Below, in pieces: positions 44,764 through 58,400 of a stretch of DNA of 64,000 bases. Both the position numbers and the translations under genes were made by a program. How positions within the stretch are numbered: the stretch's first letter is position 1; every line of letters begins with the position of its first letter. Below the pieces are notes generated by a model. The model was not told where the DNA came from and searched no databases. It saw only the letters and a list, made by a program, of their open reading frames with translations. Origin of the DNA: Sphaerosporella brunnea (lineage: Eukaryota; Ascomycota; Pezizomycetes; Pezizales; Pyronemataceae); assembly GCA_008704415.1 (NCBI GenBank), contig VXIS01000167.1, positions 36,766 to 100,765 of the forward strand, written 5' to 3'.

Positions 44764-46583
44764 GGCGATTCGTTGACTTTTGCCTGGATTTGGCAATGAG
44801 ATTATCAGGGAGATGGGCGAGGAGCGACGGCCGGACTGAGGGTAAGGCTTGAACGACGAGGGCGATGAATGCGGAAGTGACTACGGTCGATGTGAGCGAA
44901 AAGGAAAAAGGGTCTGGTTTTGGCGCCCTTTTTGGAGGAAGCGTAGGCGGGCAGGATGGGGGTTGTGGTGTAGGGGGGGGGGGGGGGGTGAAGGTGGTGG
45001 GCAAGGATCAGTCGGAAGGCGAGAGCGAGCAAGGGAAGGGATTGGCCGTGCTCGCTTTTTTTTTTTTTCTCGCCTTCTCGTCGTCGCGCTTCTTCCTTTT
45101 GGGGGAGGGGGGGGAAGGGGGGATGGGGGGATGGGGTGCGGGAGCGGGAAGAACGATGGATGGGATAAGATAATAGGAAGATAGAGTAGAACACAAAGTA
45201 GAACAGCAAGCAGACACCTACTTTCTCAGAGCGTCTAGTCGCTGTCGCGCTGACGATTGGTATTAGAGGCAGGTATCAGATGGGATTGAAGTCGGCAGCG
45301 AGAGAGGTGAGGTGGTCGTGAAGGGAAAGCGGGAAACAGAAACAGAAATGCGATTGCTCGGTTGGGATGGAATTTTCTTGGGGACAGTGGAGGAAGAGGA
45401 AAGGAGAGAACTGTCTTTGGTATCGGGGGTTGGGGGTTCAGACCCGGTTGAGGCAAGGGAGCAAGAAAGGGGAAAGGGGTCAGGGCGAAAGCAGCAACAA
45501 TCGCTCCGTGCAAGGAAGCCGCGAGTTGCGCCTCGAATGAGCGCGGGCAATTGGGCTGTGCTTAATTAAGCAGATTGATTCGCTTGCGATTGGGTTGAGT
45601 GTGACGCGAGAGGGCGTTGAGCAGAAAGGGCTGACTTACGGTTTGAGGAATGGAGCAGGAACAGAGCAGGTAACTGTGTTTTTTTTTTTTTTTTTGTTTT
45701 TTTTTTTGTTTTTTTATATATGTATTTTTTTTATTGTTCAGCGATGTCGCTCTGCTGTTGCGAGAAGTATTTGGAGCACGCTTGGAGGATGTCGCAGCGT
45801 GATGCGTCAGAGGGAAGCGGAAGCAAGAATCGGGGGGGTGGCAGGTGGTAGCGGTGGCAGATAGACAAAACGTCTCGAGAAGTTAGAGACGAACCGAGTG
45901 TGGACTTGTCTGGCTCTGGCTGGCAGGAGACGGTAAAGGAAGGACACACGTTCAGAAAGGGATTAGGACGGTGCGGACTTGGGGCTTTAAGGGGGCGCGG
46001 CTTCCATCAAAAAAAAAATAGTCGAAGTTAAAGCCAGATCGAGATGACTACTCGAAACACTAAGAGACCAGGTCATGTAAGCCCACAAAAACCCCCCATC
46101 CGTCCTCCATCCCCCGGTCGTGGGTGGAAACCCCCCTCGCCAGCCACTAGCGAGCTCGTGCGCGCGACAGCAAGCAAGCAATAATAATAATTCAGCAAGC
46201 ATCAGCACCTTCGCCCGCATCGTCAGCAGCAGCAAGCAGAGCAGAGCAGCGCAGCAAAAGAACAAACCATCCTGGCTATTCTGGCTATTATTGCTGGAAC
46301 ATCGATCCCGCACATCCCGCCGCACAATTCGGCGGGTATGTAAAACCTGCGATGGGTCTGCCCGCCTCTAACCGCTCTGGTAGCAGTCAGGTACGGTAAC
46401 GGGGGCGCACATGTGATTTAGATAGAATTTCTACCCGCCGGTCAACACATCGCTGCTATCGCTGTACCAAACACACTTGAGTAAATACATGTTGCTGGGG
46501 GAATAGTGGGAATAGATACATCTCGTCTGAAGTTACTGGCCACTGACCGCTCGACCCACTTTGCACAACCCGGCGGAGAAAAG

Positions 46584-46622
<39 letters not shown>

Positions 46623-48300
46623 ACAGTGTGTGCCCTGCAGAGCATCTCGATCCCAAGTTGTGCGACCCATACCGCATTTTCTCTCACACAAGCTGCAGAT
46701 ACTTAAGTACGTACTCAACGCTACGCCTGTATGTAAAACTCGGACGGCAAATGCTTGTCGACGCCGAACGGGTCCAGAACCCGAAGGCCGGCTTCATCGA
46801 GAAGAAGTCTGGTTAACGTTGGGCAGGGATAGTCCGTGCGGGGGTTCCGTTGCAATTGGCGATTGGCCCTTTTTGGCGATGGGTTCCGTCATGGATTATC
46901 ACCGCAGTCAACAGCTTCCAGATTCTCCTGTGACGCATTCGGACTTCAGTCTCCAGCCGGATATATATCGCGAACTCGAAGTTCCAAGCTCGAACTTGAG
47001 CCTTTTCATCCCTTACCGACCATTAACCCAGCTTCACGATCAAACCTCCACAAACACGAACGAAGCCACAACCACTCGACAGCCAGCGCAGTCGCAGTCG
47101 CAATCGTAATCGTAATCGCGCGCTGACGCCACAGCTCCGGATCCATTCAAATGACACCCAACGCCCGACCACAACACCGTCGACCCAACAAAGCGGTAAC
47201 GAAAACTAACAAGCCCGCCCAGCAGAAATTAGAAAAATTACATACACAAATAGCATCGGGTTGATCGGGTTGATCGGGTTGATACCACATTCCTGACCCC
47301 ATCCGGGCCAGATCCAGATTTGCGAGTGATGTTTCATGTTCCACACGCAGAATCGAACCCCAACACCTTGGCTAAAACTGCATTCACCGAGCGAGATGAT
47401 TCCGGGCTGGTTTCGGACTAGATCTCGGGGCTGGTTGTGTGTGTCGATGTTGATATATATATCGATATCGATATCGTGTTAATTGAGACGGAACATCTCA
47501 GCTCCGGATCACGCCCGTCGCTTTCGAAACATCACCAACCTGGAGAATAAAATATCAAGACAAGAAATATTGGCACACCCACCCCCCCCCCCTGGGAACG
47601 GCAAACACGAGCACCTTAGATACTTCCACGTCCCTCCCTTTGGACGCCACACGTCACGATCTATCACCTATCACCCTACCGGTCAGTCGGAGAGATATCT
47701 CCCTTTCCATGGATTAAGTACCTAAGTAACAGCGGCCGGCACGGAGCAACAATTCAACCCCAGCCATACGCAGGCTGATGACTGACACACAGCTGTTATT
47801 CTCTTTTGCTAATCCGCTCAGTGCAGAGAAGTCGATAACCAGCGATATAAACGCGGAATACATTGTCTCGCAAAGTACGCTGGTATGATGAGGTGTGATG
47901 ATCAGCAATTAAACTTCGGAAGAGAAGAGCTATCAGTGCCATACACATTACGCAAAAAAACAAAAACAAAAAAAAAAACCATAATTCCAATTCCATTGCA
48001 TTGCATTTCTATATACCAATACCAATATCACAGCTACAGAACCCGCACCTAGTTACCCATGGCCAGCCGAGATTATACAAAACAAAGCCACAGCAAACAC
48101 GCTCAAACACCATCAATCCAAAACACTCCCCAATTATCCGCAGTTTAAGTAAAAAAAAAAGAACCACAAAGAACGCAAGCAAGGGGCAAAAAAAAAAGAA
48201 AGAAATCAGAAAAATCCGAGTCTAACGCCCATGAATGTTTACAATAAAAGGAAAAAAGAACCTAATAAAAAAAAAAGAACGATGATGCCAGCAGATGCAA
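44764..48300. other. Divergent? 3.5 kb region without supported genes
   Basis: Upstream of MCM1 and downstream of the NIPA-type gene. It is unusually rich in homopolymers: G runs near 44976-44988, T runs near 45058-45069 and 45679-45695, and 37 consecutive A at 46584-46620. GATCGGGTT repeats lie near 47260-47280 and AT dinucleotide sequence near 47455. Frames are short and lack domains. A long MCM1 leader is likely; anything else would need transcript data. Confidence 0.5.
46584..46620. repeat. 37-base A homopolymer
   Basis: An uninterrupted run of 37 A on the plus strand in non-coding DNA. It could be the tail of an old retroposed sequence, but nothing recognisable lies immediately 5' of it. 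Confidence 0.8.
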
Positions 48301-49857
48301 CTACACTCCACCACCACCACCCCCACTATCCCCATCTCCACGCTCACTTCCCTTCCACCACCTCAGCTTCCACCACTCGCCGCGTTCCCCACGGGGCGAC
48401 GAAGAACCCCTGGAGAAGCCATACCCACTCCTCTTCCTCCTCCTGTTGGGCCGTAACAACCCCGTGCGTTCGTCCGGCGGTATCATGTCGTCCTCTTCCC
48501 TGCTATCCTGCAGCTCCCCCCATATCTCCTCCGATAATGTTCTCCGGCGTAGCGGCGGAAGTTTGTCTTCATCTCCTTCTTCCGCCGGACTGCCGGTACT
48601 GGCAGGTTCGGCGTCGCAGTACGGTATCGAGCACGATGATAGCACGTCTTCTTCTTCCGAGTCGGTTTCGACGTATCCCAGCCCTGGTGTGAGCGCCGAG
48701 GGAGGTGCGGGTGGCACGTGCACGTGCTGGTCGTCGTCGTGCAGGCGCCAGGAGAGACACAGGACGCCGGAGAGGAGGATGAAGGTGCCCAGGGCGATCT
48801 ATGCGTGTATCAGCTACTGTAACACACGAGCGGGGTAGCGCGAGGGAAGTACCAGGCCGCTGTGGAGAGGCGACAAGCGCGAAGTTTGTCTATAATAGAT
48901 GAGGCCATCTAATATTGCGATTATATTGTAAACACAAAAAACGAGTGGGTAAAGAACGCTGGTGGAGCACAGTTTGAGGCCTCGGTGGAGGTAGAACAGT
49001 TGGGTGAGAGCGAGGAATACGAGACCGAGAAGGATTACCCACGACTGCCAGCGATTGAACTGGTTGACGCGGTCGATGATGGTTCGCACCAGCAGTTCGA
49101 CGGCGGACTTGGCAATGAGCAGGCAGTCCGCTGACAATATTCCGCTTCCTCCGAGTTAGCTGAGGCCTCAGAATTCGGGCTCGCCACCCCTTCGCTTACC
49201 TCACGCAGCCGTAAGAAATTCCTCTGAGCATCTTCATCCTGTTCGAATTTTTTGTGCGCGGATACAGCACCTGGCTGAGTTTGGTGAGTGTCAATATGCC
49301 GGCGACCATCATCGCCTGCGCCCCCATCCACAGCAGGAACGGTCGTTTCCCCAGCAGCTCCAACAACTCGTCCAGCGTGTGCGCCGGCTCCTCCAACGCG
49401 CCAAACGTGGCAATCAACGCAGCACCGATGCTGACGAGAATCGTGCCTACAAGCGAGTACCGCGTGAAGGGTTCCGAGAGTATCAGGGTGGCGCAGATGG
49501 AATTGAACACGAGGCCGGAGGCCTGTAGGGGTGACAGGATCACCAGCGGTAGCGTCGTTATCTGGATGCTCGAGCCGAGTATATTCGAAACCAGAAACAG
49601 TAGCATTCCGATCTACGTACACAGTTCCACAACGCATCAACACAGGGGCGCGGATGGGTGAGAGCAGAGCGAGAGAGACAAACCTGCCACCTCCTCCTCC
49701 GGTGCGGCGGCCTCCGCACAACCAGCTCTCGACCATCTTCCAGAAGATGGCTTTTTCTCTGCAGCGTGAGTCCCAGACTTTGCACGCTCGTCGAGATTAT
49801 CCCAACTGTGACTCCTATTGCGATTTGCGCGGTCGAGCTCAGGTCGCCGAGCCCCAT
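48301..49857 (-). CDS. NIPA-type (DUF803) membrane transporter
   Basis: Four exons: 49857..49684, 49612..49200, 49144..48853 and 48798..48301 (458 aa), with introns of 71, 55 and 54 bp. About nine hydrophobic segments cover residues 10-330, including IAIGVTVGIISTSVQSLGLT, TLPLVILSPLQASGLVFNSI and ALTQLFYLHRGLKLCSTSVL followed by YPLVFCVYNIIAILDGLIYY. This pattern is typical of the NIPA/DUF803 branch of the drug/metabolite transporter superfamily; animal NIPA proteins carry magnesium. The last 125 residues are a cytosolic tail with acidic Ser/Glu clusters (ETDSEEED) and an Arg/Gly-rich end. The second intron has a GCTAAC branch site and AAG acceptor. The substrate in fungi is uncertain. Confidence 0.85.
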
Positions 49858-50861
49858 CTATGTGTATGCGTAGCTTATGCAGGGTGCGATGGTAGCGAGG
49901 GAGGGCGGGTTTTTTTCGTGAAGTTGATCGGAGGGTTGCGGAGGGGCGGATTAAGCTTTAGCTATTCCACATCTTAGAATAGCAATGGTTTTGGGGGGGG
50001 GGGTGGTGGTGTTTTGAGATTTGGGAGTAGGTGGGACGGAGTATTTTCGGGAGTGGGAGTATGTATGTATTTAACGTTAAAGTGTGGAGTGGGCTATGTG
50101 GTCGAAGTATGATGCGGCGGCTCACCCGAGGACGGGGGGTGTGGTTCAGCTGGACGGTATCGAGGGTGCAGCAGTTTCTGGCTTGGGGCGGCCGGATTGG
50201 ATGTGAGACATCAGAGAGTGCAGACTCGGGAGGGTACCCTTAGCAGGCGAGTTCGCGTGGTTTGGCACCAAATCAAAGCAGGGACGGAGGGGTTTGTTCG
50301 TCAGCGGCTCTGTAGATCTACTCCAGAGAGGCAGTTGGGCATGGAAATATGGAGATGCTGTATGCAGTGGCCACGGCATGATGTATGTCTGCATGCCCTC
50401 GGTGGTCGGTCATGCCTGAGTGATGCGTGGTGGTGGTGGTGGCGGTGGTGGCAGTGGCAGTGGTGACGGTGACGATGAATCATCGTGAAGGTAAACTTCG
50501 AATGCACAAACAAAGCAGCGGCAGGGTCTTTCCGTAGTAGACTTCTTCTTTCTACATGCAAAGTTGGTTGATTTTTGGTCCGTCGCTGGGTCTGCTCTGA
50601 TGTGTGCTCGGGTCAGGTGCACGGTGATGATGATGGTCATTGATGGAGAGATAACCTCGATTTAGCTCCACACCTGAACACAACGCACCTAACCCCCCTC
50701 AACGATGCAGCAACCCCACAATAAAAACCAGTTCTGCCTCATTTACGGTCACAATGTCGCACGGGCTCAGCTGAGCGATGGAATGATGGGAAAATGGGAA
50801 AGTGAAGCTCCAGGTCAGCGTTGCAGCCCATCACATCACGTCACGTCCGCCTGGGAAAATC
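49858..50861. other. Upstream region of the NIPA-type gene
   Basis: One kb without supported gene. A 12-base G run lies near 49993 and a GGTGGT-rich stretch at about 50427-50470. The NIPA promoter must lie at the left end. Confidence 0.4.
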
Positions 50862-51105
50862 GAGGACGCCACCATCGAGAACCGCCAGGAGACCGCCGCT
50901 ATCGACGCCCAGTACGAACGTAAACACAAACAGTCCGAGTTGTCCGCCACAAGCTAGACTCGTCTGAAGTTCCTTGTCGCTCGCCAGCAGCTGCTGGATC
51001 AAATCTTCGAGGAGGCCACGAACAAGCTGGTGGGCGTGAGTAACGACACGGAACCCTTAAGAACTTGATCTTGGAGGGTCTACACGCCTCAATCGCATCG
51101 AACCA
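50862..51105 (+). pseudogene. V-ATPase subunit E (VMA4) pseudogene fragment
   Basis: The frame from about 50862 reads ATIENRQETAAIDAQYERKH, which matches the N-terminal coiled coil of V-ATPase subunit E, then meets TAG at 50955-50957. Just after it the same frame continues TRLKFLVARQQLLDQIFEEA, a further diagnostic block, although about ten residues that normally lie between the two are missing. After KLVGV a donor-like GTGAGT occurs, and behind an AAG acceptor the next family block NLILEGLHA appears, so the fragment kept an intron. Both ends of the gene are absent. It is a truncated, unprocessed duplicate; the working gene should be elsewhere. Confidence 0.75.
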
Positions 51106-54100
51106 ACCGTGCAGGGACTGATAATGGCGTTGCTGTCGAGGAGTTGCAACTCCACAAATATTAGGTGTCGTCACGGTCATCGAGCCATGAGAACCCATCA
51201 TTTTGAAATCATAGAAGCCAAATGAGACCGCTGCGTGCGGCCAGCACTGTCTTTACCTAGGATGGGATACATATACCACGGAACTCATCTAGTTTTGCGC
51301 TGCATCTTAGAATGACGTTGACATGGTTAAGGCATTGCATCTTGCATTTGGGGTGACTTAAAGACCCTATCTAAGCCACCCATGACTGAAGAGGCGACGG
51401 TATTGCACGTGTTTTTCTGTTGTAAGGGCATCAGAAGCCAAGTGTTCACACAGTGATCCTGCACAAGCCCTTTTATTGAAATCGACAGAGTACAGGGCAT
51501 GCAACAAACAATACATGGGCCCAGAAATTTGAGTATGTCAATTGCTTGATTTCCGTCTCTGTGCTTTGTCAATGGATTCATGAGATCTCACCACTCACGG
51601 GCGAGCGAGTCGAGTGCAAGCCTGTGATTAAACGGCCTTAGGATGTTTCCCGGAGGTACTAGATACCTTGATACGGAGTGCGGCTGCTGCTTGACGGTGC
51701 CATCTCAGTTCGGCTTCTCCCCTGCTCTTTCGTCAGCCCAAAAACTACGGCAGTGATCCACAATTTCTTCGAAAGTAGCTGGGTGATATTTTCAAACCTA
51801 GTACCTCGTGCTGTAGTTGCAACACCCGTGTGTATATACTCCAATGCAACGGGAGCGGGTTCAAATGTGTTGGCATGTACATATTACATAGCTGGGAGAA
51901 TCGGCATCTGATACTTGTTTTTAGTGAGATGGAACCGGGAGTTGGCTGGAGCAACCGGCCATGGTCTAAAAAGTCAGCTTTGGTCATGACATAAGGTATT
52001 AATGTTTCCCTCTGAAGTGATAACGGTCGACATGGACATCGCACCGCCACATTTCTTCGTCCGACTGCAACTCCATGATCCATACGAGTGCACTTACATA
52101 ACAATATTAATAGCGAAAGAATAAGCGAACCAAGCCGCCATATAGAGTAGCCGCGTAAGACGTTTCATCCACGCCGTTCATTTCCTTTCCTACATAGTAC
52201 GAGGGGGTGACGCAGGAAGATATTTTCTCCTCCGGGTCGTCTGTTGTGAGTGATATACTAGGCACGGCCAGCCTACGGGCCCGATATTTATCCGGGCCCG
52301 GTATGTCACGGGCTTGGGCTTGGGAGTAGGCGGTGCTATCACTCATAAGGAGAAATGGTGATCTATGTAGATGTAGCAAGAAAATTGTAAGAAAGGCCGC
52401 GAAGGGCAAGCAATTGTAGACAAATCCAGAGTTGCCGCTTCATTAACAACTAACATCGAATGAACTTTCCGATATAGAATGATTTTCTCTCATCACTGCC
52501 GAGTGATTCCTTGTGAACTTCCTCAGGTTAGACTGGGGGTTTCCGGAAAAAAGAGATAGCAGATGCGTGCTCCATCGGACCTGTATATCGGTTCTCCCGT
52601 AAAGCCTCGGCCTTTCGACTCTTGGTGATTGCGATGCAGAACACAGAGTCGTACTCACAAGGCTGAGGGTTGGCGGGCACAGCGGTCCGCAGGGACCTGT
52701 TCCACTGCTCAAATTTAACCAAGATTTGGATCTCAGCGAAAGCCGGAAGTGCGAAGGTTCCCGCACGGTTGTCTCCCAGTCCGGCAAGACAAATACTGCC
52801 GCTCAGCTTGTTGTTAAGTTGAGTATGTTACAGAGCGTCGTTTATCAACAATCTTCTCCAAAGGGGCTGTTGACCGGTTGCTGTGTATGTCGTACGAGCC
52901 TCGGCCGCTCGATCACGAAGTGAAAACAGCCATCCAGAAGTGTAGCTCATGCTTTTTTTATCCATCTCTGTGAAATGCTTCACAGACCAGCACTTGACAC
53001 AGGAAATCACGTGCCAGTACCAAACCGCTTTCGCCTCTCGGGTAGCGGCCACATCCGGCAGTTTCGGCATGAAGCAGCCAGAATAAACGAGATATCGATC
53101 TGCTCGGCATGCCGAAAAGAAAATTTGATAGTCTCGGAGCCACCGAATTCGAACCGCTCCGTGGAGTGCCGTGGCACCAGTGCACCGCAGCGCCGCACAA
53201 CGCCGCAGGAATCCCGCGTCGTGGTGACGTCGAACTGCTCATCAACCCTGCCCCACTGGATGAAAAAGAAAAAAAAAAGTGGGATGGCTGCGGACCAGTA
53301 AGCTTATTTGTAACGTCGGATTGGTTAGAAGAAAGATCAAATCGACTGACAAATCCTGGGGAAAGGATGATGATGCATCGGAAGATCTCCGGATTTCCAA
53401 GCAGAGAAATCTCGTTACGATCACTGCGATTTTCCACCAAAAACAGGTGCCGCATTCCCGAAAGCATCCGTCCGCTCCGTGATTTCGAGGGGCATTCTAG
53501 AAAACAGATGACGAAAATGTGAAGCAAAGGCGTTCGACCATGAGGGCTTTATCAACGAACGAACGTCTGTGTATATTTTACATTTGTGCTCCCAACCCTG
53601 TGGAGCGTCTAGACGTCTGTGCACTGGCGTTGCAGGCGGTGAACGGCATCTGTGGCATCCGGCGCGGATGGGAAGCGTAAAGTTCGGTTGCTGCGATTCT
53701 AGATGCTGATTTCCACGGTTCTGAATTTGGGAGGAGGGGCCGCCGGGCTGCAGGGACAATCTGCAGCAGAGCCTGGAGCTTGTCGCTAACGGATGTAAAG
53801 TTGCCGAAGATGCTGCTGAAGCATAGAACCAGAAATCAAGAGGTCGACAGATGTGGGGGAGAGGAGGCAGCACATGCAGGAGATTTCTATCATACCTCCT
53901 CTTTGCAACGGTGCTCTCGTGAGCCAACACGCAGCAAGACGCCCTTGACCACTGCAAGAATCTTGTGCAACGATGTAGGCATCGACACAGTTCCGGGCTC
54001 TAGTGCCATCTTTAGCAGGACGTTGACGCTGCCGTTTGGGCCGCACACGGCACAGTCATCCTGTGCATATGGAGCCGAGAAAATCTGTTTCCCTTCCCTT

Positions 54101-55421
54101 GGGATCACCTCATAGGGGAAACAGCCAGCGTCAGGAGTCGTCATCATTAGGTTGAACGCGCGAGTTCGCCGTGGCTGCTGAGCAGCAGCACTGACCTTTT
54201 CGTTTCATCATAGATAGCGAGAGCATAATTGAGGACTTTAGACCATCAGCGGCAGCGGATGGTGACGAGAGGCCGGGCAGTGCCCGTCAGCGCTTCAGCT
54301 TCTTTTTTTACGCATGCATCATCCTCACGACATCCCGAGCTACTCTAGCCTGATCGGTGCATTTGCGGCTGCTGTTCTCTGCTCAGGTCTGAGTAAACAG
54401 AGAAGCTGCCATGCGAGTGACGGTCTAGCCAAGAAGCGGAGAAAGAGAGCCAGCCCAGCGTGCGAACTCTCGTATCAGGGTGTCCAATTGGCCGTGTTTG
54501 GTTGTGATGAGCCACCGCCCTACACAGCCACTCGGGGCGTGCCATGTCCGTCGGCCAGCCAGCAGTAACAATAAACGACTCGCGACCGTTCCGCCCTGCG
54601 GTCGTGTGGAGAGGCAGAACTGGGTTCCACTGGATTTTCTGCTCTGTTGCTGGTCGCGGTAGAGCTGGCTGCAGAGGAACAAACCCGCGAGAGGAGCCAG
54701 CCCGTGGTCTTGTGTGCGGTGCTGTGCTGTCTGCTGTTGCTTGTTGCTTGCTGGCGCCGGTGCATTCTCGCTGCTCTTCTTCTGCTTCCAGAGATCCCCC
54801 AGCTGCTTGGTGCGACTTTATACGTTTATACGAGAGAGCACTCATCCGCCGCCCCCCCCCCCCGTTCGTTAGCGGCCATCTGCGTCTTGCCCCTTCCAGC
54901 AGCAGCGCTTTCTTGTCGGCTTCCGAATCGCGATCGCCATTGCGTCCTAAACTCGACCCTTCTCACTCTAACCTCTTGGGTGGTCTGCAAAGCAAAGTAA
55001 AGTAAACTACTACCAACAACCCGCCTACCGAACACGGTCCCTTTCTTGGTTCTTCTCACCCTGATCTCAACCCCCTCCCCCCAAACCCCAAAAGACTCGT
55101 CTCGCTCGCTCGCTCGCTCGTTCGCCTTTTTTTCACCCTCTCACCACCCACACCCAGCAAACACCCAACCAACTTCACGAATTACTCGCACAACTGCTTC
55201 GATTCGGTCTTTTGCAGCGCAGGACGCGCCACAGGAGCAGCATTAACGCGGCGAGGTCGAGATCCCTTTAACCTCGACGAACGCCGGTTACGCTCCAATT
55301 ACGCTCGCTTACACGACACATTCGATCTCCCGATAGCTCGATCTTTGCCGTGAACAACACATCTTTACGTTAGGCTCAAAATTTACTGGCCGCTGAGTTA
55401 GAATTAGACTTCCCCCCAATC
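51106..55421. other. Gene-poor 4.3 kb region and DNF1 leader
   Basis: Between the VMA4 fragment and the flippase. Many short frames overlap on both strands at 52440-53530 and 53780-54850; some look weakly protein-like, but none shows a domain or a consistent exon chain. A (CGCT) repeat lies at 55101-55124 within about 400 bp of pyrimidine-rich leader just before DNF1. Some of the middle part may be decayed gene or transposon sequence. Confidence 0.5.
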
Positions 55422-58400
55422 ATGTCGGGGAAGCCTCCCGCCACGAAAAGGCTACGATGGGCCACCCAGCGATATCCTGGGGCCCAGGGTCCACGAAAAC
55501 GGGATACGATTATGAGGGCACTCTCGAGACGGCGAGCTCCAGAGAAGAACGAGGCCGACCTTGCACACATGGGAGAGAATTTTGGCGGTAATATGCATGA
55601 TGGCGATGGAGCTATGTCGGACGCGGGTAGCATTATGGACGACGGATCGACCCAACGGCGCATCTTCATAAACCAACCGCTTCCGCCAGATCTACTCGAC
55701 GAGGATGGCACCCCTTTACAGTATTTCTCGCGCAACAAAATTCGAACCGCAAAATACACGCCCTTAATATTCGTACCAAAGAACTTGTGGCTTCAGTTTC
55801 ACAACATCGCCAACATCTACTTCCTTTTCGTCACTATTCTTGCTGTGGGTCTTCGCATTAGCACCATTTGGACGTTGCGACTAACATGTCACAGATTTTC
55901 CCCATCTTCGGAGCTACAAATCCGGAACTTGGATCTGTGCCACTGATTGTCATTCTCTTGATCACTGCAATCAAGGACGCGATCGAAGATTACCGCAGAA
56001 CTGTGCTTGACAACGAGCTGAACAACACCCCGGTCCACCTCCTCGTCGATTGGCACAATCCGAATGTCACGGATGAGAACATCTCGTACTGGCGTCAGAT
56101 CAAGAAGGCAACCTCCCGGGGTTTGCGCTGGCTTGTTCGCCAATACAAGGAACAAAAGCTGAAGAAACAGGCCAAATCCAACCCCGATGTGTTGGCGCTG
56201 CGGAGGAGCGAGACTCGAGCGTCTGTTTATACTGTTGCATCAGAATCCATTCAAATGACGCCGGTCTCCTCTCCTACTCCTGATAAGGATAGGTTTTCAT
56301 TAAAGACGCCGGTTTCTCCTACTTTTGACAAGGATAGGTTTTCGTTCGCTCCTTCGGAAAATGGCCTCCCGCGACCCACTCATCTGCAGGTGCCCAGCCA
56401 ATCTCACTTCGGCGGCGGCGGCGGTGGTGTGCAGCCCATTCAGCGGGATCATGGGGACCTCGTCGACCCGCATCGGCAGGGTCCGCAGAAGGCGCGCTTC
56501 AGCAGAGGCTACTGGAAGGATGTTCGTGTCGGCGACTTTGTCCGAATTTACAATGACGAGGAGATCCCTGCCGATATTGTCATCCTTTCGACGTCTGACA
56601 GCGATGGCGCCTGCTATGTTGAAACCAAGAATCTTGACGGCGAGACCAATTTGAAGGTTCGGCACGCCCTACGCGCCGGTAGGAAGATTCGCCATGCACG
56701 CGACTGTGAGGCTGCAACTTTTGTTCTGGAGAGCGAGAATCCGCATGCCAATCTTTACTCGTACAGTGGTGTCATCAAATGGCACCAGAGGGACCCCAAT
56801 GACCCAGAGAAGTGGGGCCCCGAAAGGCAAGAGGCGGTATCCATCAACAATTTGCTGCTTAGAGGTTGCACACTCCGGAACACGGATTGGGCGATCGGTG
56901 TCGTGGCATTCACTGGTGACGAGACCAAAATCATGATGAACGCAGGTATCACGCCGTCGAAACGCAGTAGGATTTCAAGAGAACTCAATTGGAACGTAAG
57001 TTGTGCGGGAATTCGCAATGTGGCATTTCTGACGATCTCTAGGTTATCATGAATTTCGCAATTTTGCTTGTTATGTGTCTACTATCGGGTATCGTCAATG
57101 GTGTGACATGGTCCAAGGGAAACGAGTCTCTCAGCTATTTTGAATTCGGATCAATTGCCGGCTCGCCACCCGTCGACGGAATTGTTACCTTTTGGACTGC
57201 GATTATTCTCTTCCAAAACTTGGTGCCTATCTCTCTATACATCAGTATCGAGATCATCAAGCTTGCGCAGGCGTTTTTCATATACAGCGATGTTCACATG
57301 TACTACGAGAAGCTCGACTATCCTTGCACACCGAAATCGTGGAATATTTCGGACGACCTTGGACAGATCGAATATATCTTCTCTGACAAGACAGGCACCC
57401 TGACTCAAAATGTCATGGAATTTAAGAAGTGTACGGTGAACGGAGTTCCTTACGGAGAAGCTTATACCGAAGCCCAAGCAGGAATGCAGAAGCGCCAAGG
57501 TATCAATGTGGAGGAAGAAGGGGCTAGAATGCGTGCCCAAATTGCCGCAGACCGAGTCGAAATGCTTAACGGCCTTCGCCAAATGAACAACAACCCATAT
57601 CTGAAAGATGAGAACATTACTTTCATATCCTCCGATTTCGTGGCCGATCTGGGCGGCGCTTCCAGCGAAGAGCAAGCTAAAGCCAACGCCCATTTCATGC
57701 TTGTTCTCGCTCTGTGTCACACAGTTTTGCCCGACCGCATCTCCGAGGATCCCCCGACTATCGATTTCAAGGCCCAGTCTCCGGACGAAGCTGCGCTAGT
57801 GGCTACAGCCCGAGACTGCGGTTACAGCTTGGTTAACCGGACTACTCATGGCGTGACTGTAAACGTTCAAGGCGTCGAAAAGGAATTTGAGGTTCTCAGC
57901 ACTCTGGAATTCAATTCTGCGCGGAAGAGGATGAGTGCTATTGTTCGCATGCCCGACACTGGAAAGATATTCCTTTTCTGCAAAGGGGCCGATAGTATCA
58001 TCTACTCCAGATTGACGAAAGGGGCTCAGCCGGAACTGCGACGCCAAACTGCCGAACATCTTGAGATCTTTGCCCGCGAAGGGTTGCGTACACTTTGCAT
58101 TGCACAGAAGGAATTGACTGAAGCGGAGTATCAGGCATGGAGCAAGGAGCATGACATTGCTGCTCAATCAGTTCACAGCCGTGAAGAGAAACTGGAGGAA
58201 GTATCTGATGCTATCGAACGAGATCTTACGCTGCTCGGCGGAACTGCCATCGAGGACCGATTGCAAGATGGCGTTCCCGACACGATTGCACTGTTGGCTG
58301 AGGCTGGTATCAAGCTTTGGGTTCTCACCGGAGACAAGGTCGAAACGGCCATTAACATTGGATTCTCCTGCAATCTGCTGGACAACAACATGGATTTGAT

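Noticed and set aside
44805..45550. Pro/Arg-rich frames upstream of MCM1
   Set aside because: Low-complexity translations of C-rich and G-rich homopolymer DNA on both strands; most likely leader sequence.
53140..53160. tRNA-like T-loop sequence GGTTCGAATTC on the minus strand
   Set aside because: The flanking bases do not form a T stem, and no D arm, anticodon arm or acceptor stem could be found.
52440..53530. Several frames of 110-190 codons on both strands
   Set aside because: They overlap each other and lack conserved motifs or a consistent exon chain. Decayed genes are possible but unsupported.
53780..54147. Minus-strand frame with QDDCAVCGPNGSVNVLLK
   Set aside because: Looks somewhat protein-like, but there is no recognisable family and no partner exon.
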